Shown here one piece after another: positions 44,136 through 47,514 of a stretch of 47,514 nucleotides of DNA. The stretch lies in contig JAQGAU010000055.1 in NCBI GenBank assembly GCA_034698045.1, positions 1-47,514 of the forward strand. The letters run 5' to 3'. The position numbers and the translations under genes are program-made. Every line of letters starts with the position of its first letter. Position 1 is the stretch's first letter. Below the pieces are notes generated by a model. It worked only from the letters and a program-made list of their open reading frames with translations, was not told where the DNA came from and ran no database searches. This DNA is from Paramacrobiotus richtersi (taxonomy: Eukaryota; Tardigrada; Eutardigrada; Parachela; Macrobiotidae).

Positions 44136-44191
44136 TCCAATGTTCACGTTTTAATGCGCTCAAACACCAACATATAAAAATAACAAAGAAA

Positions 44192-44729
44192 TCAGTTACA
44201 AGCCATCCGCAAATTTTTTCGGGTGCCGCGTGTCCCAAGGCGTGTCAAACTGATCCCCTTGATTAAGCCAAACTGGCACTCATCACATCGATGGGGATAA
44301 TCTTCCAGGGCAGTCCGATCTCGACCTTTCACATAGCCCCGAAACCTGAAAAAGTCAGCTCCTTGTTTCCTTTTCTCTTTCCCGAACTTCTCAAACCGTT
44401 CCTTCAAGTTTCCATCATGCATCTATGCAGCGAATATGCCTCGACATGGAGACCGCGGAGGCCAGCAGAATACCACAATGATCACACGGCAAACGTTGAC
44501 CTTTCGCTAGCCCTTCGTATTTGGCCGTCACAGTGTCTTTCGTTTCTTTGTGTTTGCCACGTCTCCACCTTTGACGAGGACGAAGAGATCCTCCAGGCAT
44601 GCAGCAGTCCATGCATATGTTTAGCCATCTGTTTGTCACCGCCAGTCACGCCTTTGGGACAAACTGCACGGTACTGGGCTCTGGTTATGTTGTGGTAGGA
44701 ACGGTAATGATTGGCCATTTCTTGACAAA
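44192..44729 (-). pseudogene. Frameshifted terminal finger exon (relic)
   Basis: It begins at a normal acceptor (ttttttcag before 44729) and aligns with the last exon of M1-M3: NHYRSYHNITRAQY, then RGKHKE, GQRLPCDHCG, SRHIRC, and HRCDECQFG near the end. At least two frame changes are needed to follow it, one near 44640 and one near 44415, and the first Cys of its first finger is Arg. No exons equivalent to the linker and middle fingers precede it, so it is a stranded 3' remnant. Confidence 0.75.
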
Positions 44730-45762
44730 CTGAAAAAAGAATTCGGATTGATTTCTGCTGATTTGAAATGACAACAACACACTCAACTGCAAAGGAGTAA
44801 CCAGCCTCACGTTACATATGTAAAGCACTTCAAATTACGGCTACCTCGTAGGTTTGGACCTGGAGGAATCCGGATAATACTGATACCTAATCCACAGCAT
44901 TCTACCACGGTACAGGAATGTAGGACCATATACTACGCCGTGATTCTACAAAATCCGATATTCACGCCGCGAAAAAGATCCATGAAGAAGTGAGCTATAA
45001 TGTACGTAGGATACCCACGAGCTGTGTGTATTGAAAAATGTTAACAGCATAAATGTTGACCGTCCGTGCAATAATCAGATTTTTCAAGAATGTACACCCA
45101 CGTATACATACATTGCGTCCAAGCCATACCGGAACAAAGGTCATGTTCTATTCATCAAACAACAGACAAAGCCGTTGGTTGTTGAAACGTTCGAAGCTCT
45201 GGGATCCCGGCCTTCGTGGAACCGATTCAGTTCGCGGGACGTAAGATTCGTGAGTTAACACGCGAGCCCAGATTCGCGCTCTTATTAAGCATCGTATAAG
45301 TTTGGCTGTAGTTAAGGGTAATGCTGCGTCGGTTGTGGGTACTTTACCAGCTCGTTTTAAAACATCTAACAGCGATTTTGGATGCTTTTTTAATAGTTGA
45401 ACTGTATTGTGTGTCGGTAGTGACTAGTGCAGTAAACGCTGGTCTCTGCGTGTCGTTTTGGCGTTTGCTATAATATTGAAACACAGACAAAGCTCTTCAC
45501 GTACTCTATAGAAAAAACGTGACGTAAAAAGAAGATTGGACGGAACAAGCCATACACTACATAGTTTGTCCGCATGGTGCAACATGCTCGAACATTTGAG
45601 CTACCGTCAGCTATGTAATACTGTCGATTAAACAACAACCGTCTTTGAGCATTAGAAACAAAGGAAATTTAACCGAAGTATTTGCTTAACAACAGAAATA
45701 TCAAAACGGTTTACAGCCAACATTACAACAACGAATCTAACAATACAGTGAATACACTGAAC
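44730..45762. other. Region downstream of M4 exons
   Basis: It holds repeat copy 2 and, at about 45490-45600, a stretch similar to the 3' flanks of M1-M3 (gaaaaaacgtgacgt...aagaa..ggaac). The linker and middle-finger exons expected here for M4 are absent. Confidence 0.5.
44853..45165 (-). repeat. Direct repeat, copy 2
   Basis: Counterpart of 43853-44135, about 1 kb away in the same orientation. Both copies lie outside coding exons. It could come from a tandem duplication of the terminal exon with its flanks, or from a short element. Confidence 0.65.
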
Positions 45763-47365
45763 CAAAATTTTCCATGTCCGTGCTTTGTTCAGCCGGCCTG
45801 TTCTTCCGTCGGGAATATTTCCGTACTTTAGCTTCGTCTCTCGACTCTTTCGCCGCGTTATTTCTAGCTCGTTGGTCTGCAACACGTCTCCGCGCCTTGC
45901 AGACCGGACACAATGCCGCACCGCCTTTAAACACCAGGGCGCATCCCCCATCGAAATTACTCTCCAAACCGCGACAAATGGTCGCACAACTCAACGACAA
46001 TAACAGCTCTTTCAGGCAGAAGAAATTCTCCAACGGAATACGACCGAATTCGGTACCGCTGTACAACAGATTATGGATCCTACAATAATCGAACAATAGT
46101 TTTGCACTATGACATTCTGATCATCTATGTTGTTAACATTTTTTTGAAAGAGAAGCTTTTTTATTCTTTTTCGATTGTTTTTCACATGATGTCGACACGT
46201 AAGGTTTTTAAATAAATTCCTATGGTCGAAAAAAGTTAGCCAAAACAAAAAACATCATAAAGAAACACAAATAAGGCATCAGCAACTATCACTCTGTAGT
46301 ACGAGTATGCACTGTAAATTGGGATCCTTTCAGTCAGTAAAAAAACAAGAATGAAAGTTAGCCAAAACACAGTTTATCCACTTAAAAGTTAACCAAAATA
46401 AATTATTATTTACAAGCTATTATTTCAGTTCATGATACATTAAATGCACATCTTTCTGTTGTTCGTAGCTGACCGTTTTATATTGCGACTGCTTTATACA
46501 CACGTCATACAGTCTGAATTAAACACACTCCTGACCAGACGCACAAGTTTCGGTGACAAGAACGAAAACACACACGAACACACCTGATTATTGGTACCAG
46601 ATCGGCCGCAACAATGACGGCATGCGTGATTTCATATGACGCCTTATCAATACGGAAGAACATGACGAAATCATCATCATCCATAAAGACGTTCCACTCG
46701 GAAGGGAGGGTGACACACGACAGACCGGATCGCAGTATCGAGTACGTAAACTGAATCTCCGTTGCGGGAGGCTCCTGTTCTGTAACGGACATCCCATTGT
46801 CTTGGGAAATTGATGAAGTAGGAAGGCACTGCCGAAGAAAGTTCTCCCTGTCGAAATCTGTAAAAGTCACAGTTAAAGCATCTGATATGTTAGAATTCAA
46901 GTAAGGAACATAATATCAATAACCTGCTACCTGACTCTTCGTGGTCGATTGACAGCGTCCGGTCCGGGTCTACGGGCTCCAGGGTTCCGTCCATTAATGA
47001 AAAACCACGAGGTTGTATGATCAACACACTAAAAACATAGATTTAAACCAAAAGCACTGTACTTACGACCAGCAAAACATTCTTCTGCAAAGTCTTTAAT
47101 TACTGACTACGAATTGTGACATTTTGCGTACCTTCCTGGAGACTGTTTGGAATGCTTTACGCACAGAAGCTTGGAGTTTCCGATACTTTCAGACGCTATT
47201 TTTGTGCATTCCCAGGCATCACATAACCGCCGAGTGCGGCCGCCGGCTCTTTTAAACTTTTTTCCATCCCGGAGTTCGACACGGATGCTTGGACAAGGCG
47301 TCGACACGACCACGCCGACAGATACAGTTGCTGCTTCCTGTTCACTTTCCAATCCCGGTAATCCA
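45763..47365 (-). CDS. M4: 5'-incomplete gene with the unknown domain and a new N-terminal module
   Basis: Exons (minus): 47365-47132, 47028-46931, 46857-46584, 46079-45763, all joined in frame by GT-AG. The first begins at an acceptor in phase 2, so earlier exons lie beyond the right edge. Instead of THAP it has a Cys/His cluster, CDAWECTKIA...LLCVKH (C-x4-C-x14-C-x2-H), preceded by a basic RRAG/RTRR-like segment. The next exon is short and acidic (PVDPDRTLSIDHEES). Exons 46857-46584 and 46079-45763 encode the unknown domain of M1-M3, intact and highly similar (LPSEWNVF, DDDDFVMFFRID, ENFFCLKELLLSLS, CPVCKARRR). No linker or finger exon follows within 1 kb. It is either a shortened gene or a truncated pseudogene. 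Confidence 0.65.
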
Positions 47366-47409
47366 CTGAAATTTTCAAAAATGAAATGGTTTTTCCCAGT
47401 GAAAATGAA

Positions 47410-47514
47410 GATTAGAATATTAAAATATTAAAATATCAAAATATTAAAATATTAAAATATTAAAATATTAAAATATTAAAATATTAAAATATTAAAATAT
47501 TAAAATATTAAAAT
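47410..47514. repeat. 8-bp tandem repeat (attaaaat)n
   Basis: A perfect to near-perfect array of tattaaaa, about 12 units to the window edge, with one tatcaaaa variant. It lies in the intron upstream of the first visible M4 exon. The true length is cut by the window and may also be affected by assembly. Confidence 0.9.

Larger units (their letters stand above)
43381..44191. other. M3 upstream region and repeat copy 1
   Basis: 43720-43787 is the M3 promoter-type box. 43853-44135 is the left copy of a direct repeat (see the separate entry). No exon was recognised in this stretch. Confidence 0.5.

Noticed and set aside
45031..45258. Possible gene between M4 and the relic
   Set aside because: The open frame lies in a repeat copy, has no recognisable domain and no conserved counterpart frame in the other copy.
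1..47514. tRNA, rRNA, CRISPR arrays, full-length transposons
   Set aside because: I looked for cloverleaf-type B-box words, spaced repeats and transposase or reverse-transcriptase motifs and saw none. THAP domains are related to P-element-type transposases, but no transposase catalytic region accompanies them here.

Overview
This is animal genomic DNA, probably from an invertebrate. The coding exons are short, carry THAP, PR/SET (PRDM) and C2H2 zinc-finger modules, and are joined by GT-AG introns of about 55 to 850 bases with AT-rich interiors. THAP and PRDM proteins are animal families. I cannot name the organism; a compact-intron ecdysozoan or arthropod is a guess. No bacterial operons, rRNA, tRNA or CRISPR arrays were seen.

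The window is one tandem cluster of related zinc-finger transcription-factor genes in two convergent blocks. Plus strand, left to right: P1 (broken THAP exon 631-866, then an open frame 956-4687); P2 (5324-9155, 773 aa) and P3 (10572-14532, 865 aa), both THAP + basic linker + PRDM zinc knuckle + PR/SET + about nine C2H2 fingers; P4 (15204-19634, 774 aa) and P5 (20385-24922, 828 aa), which keep knuckle, PR/SET and fingers but lack a visible THAP; and P6 (25528-28404, 674 aa), with neither THAP nor PR/SET but a different N-terminal segment and four fingers. Minus strand, 5' ends on the right: M4 (47365-45763, 5' end outside the window, finger exons missing), a terminal-exon relic (44729-44192), M3 (43380-39298, frameshifted), a second relic (38825-38640), M2 (37845-33826, intact, 868 aa) and M1 (33046-28933, with a nonsense codon). 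M1 to M3 are THAP + a conserved domain I do not recognise + eleven C2H2 fingers. P6 and M1 converge at 28.4-28.9 kb.

All genes share the second half. The finger array contains recurring pieces (the finger beginning QCLYCAK, and an intron falling inside a finger just before its last His), so this is one family in which a stable DNA-binding array has been joined to different N-terminal modules: THAP+PR/SET, PR/SET alone, an unknown domain, THAP+unknown domain, and a Cys/His module+unknown domain. The PR/SET copies have the exact knuckle spacing C-x2-C-x7-C-x2-H of PRDM9 and related PRDMs, so the THAP-PR/SET-C2H2 genes resemble a PRDM9-type protein with THAP in the N-terminal position. Inferred roles are sequence-specific chromatin binding and possibly histone methylation; none of this can be shown from sequence alone. 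Exon models for P2, P3, P4, P5, P6 and M2 stay in frame from start to stop, which supports the structures. P1, M1, M3, M4 and the relics show decay, so the cluster is in active birth-and-death turnover.
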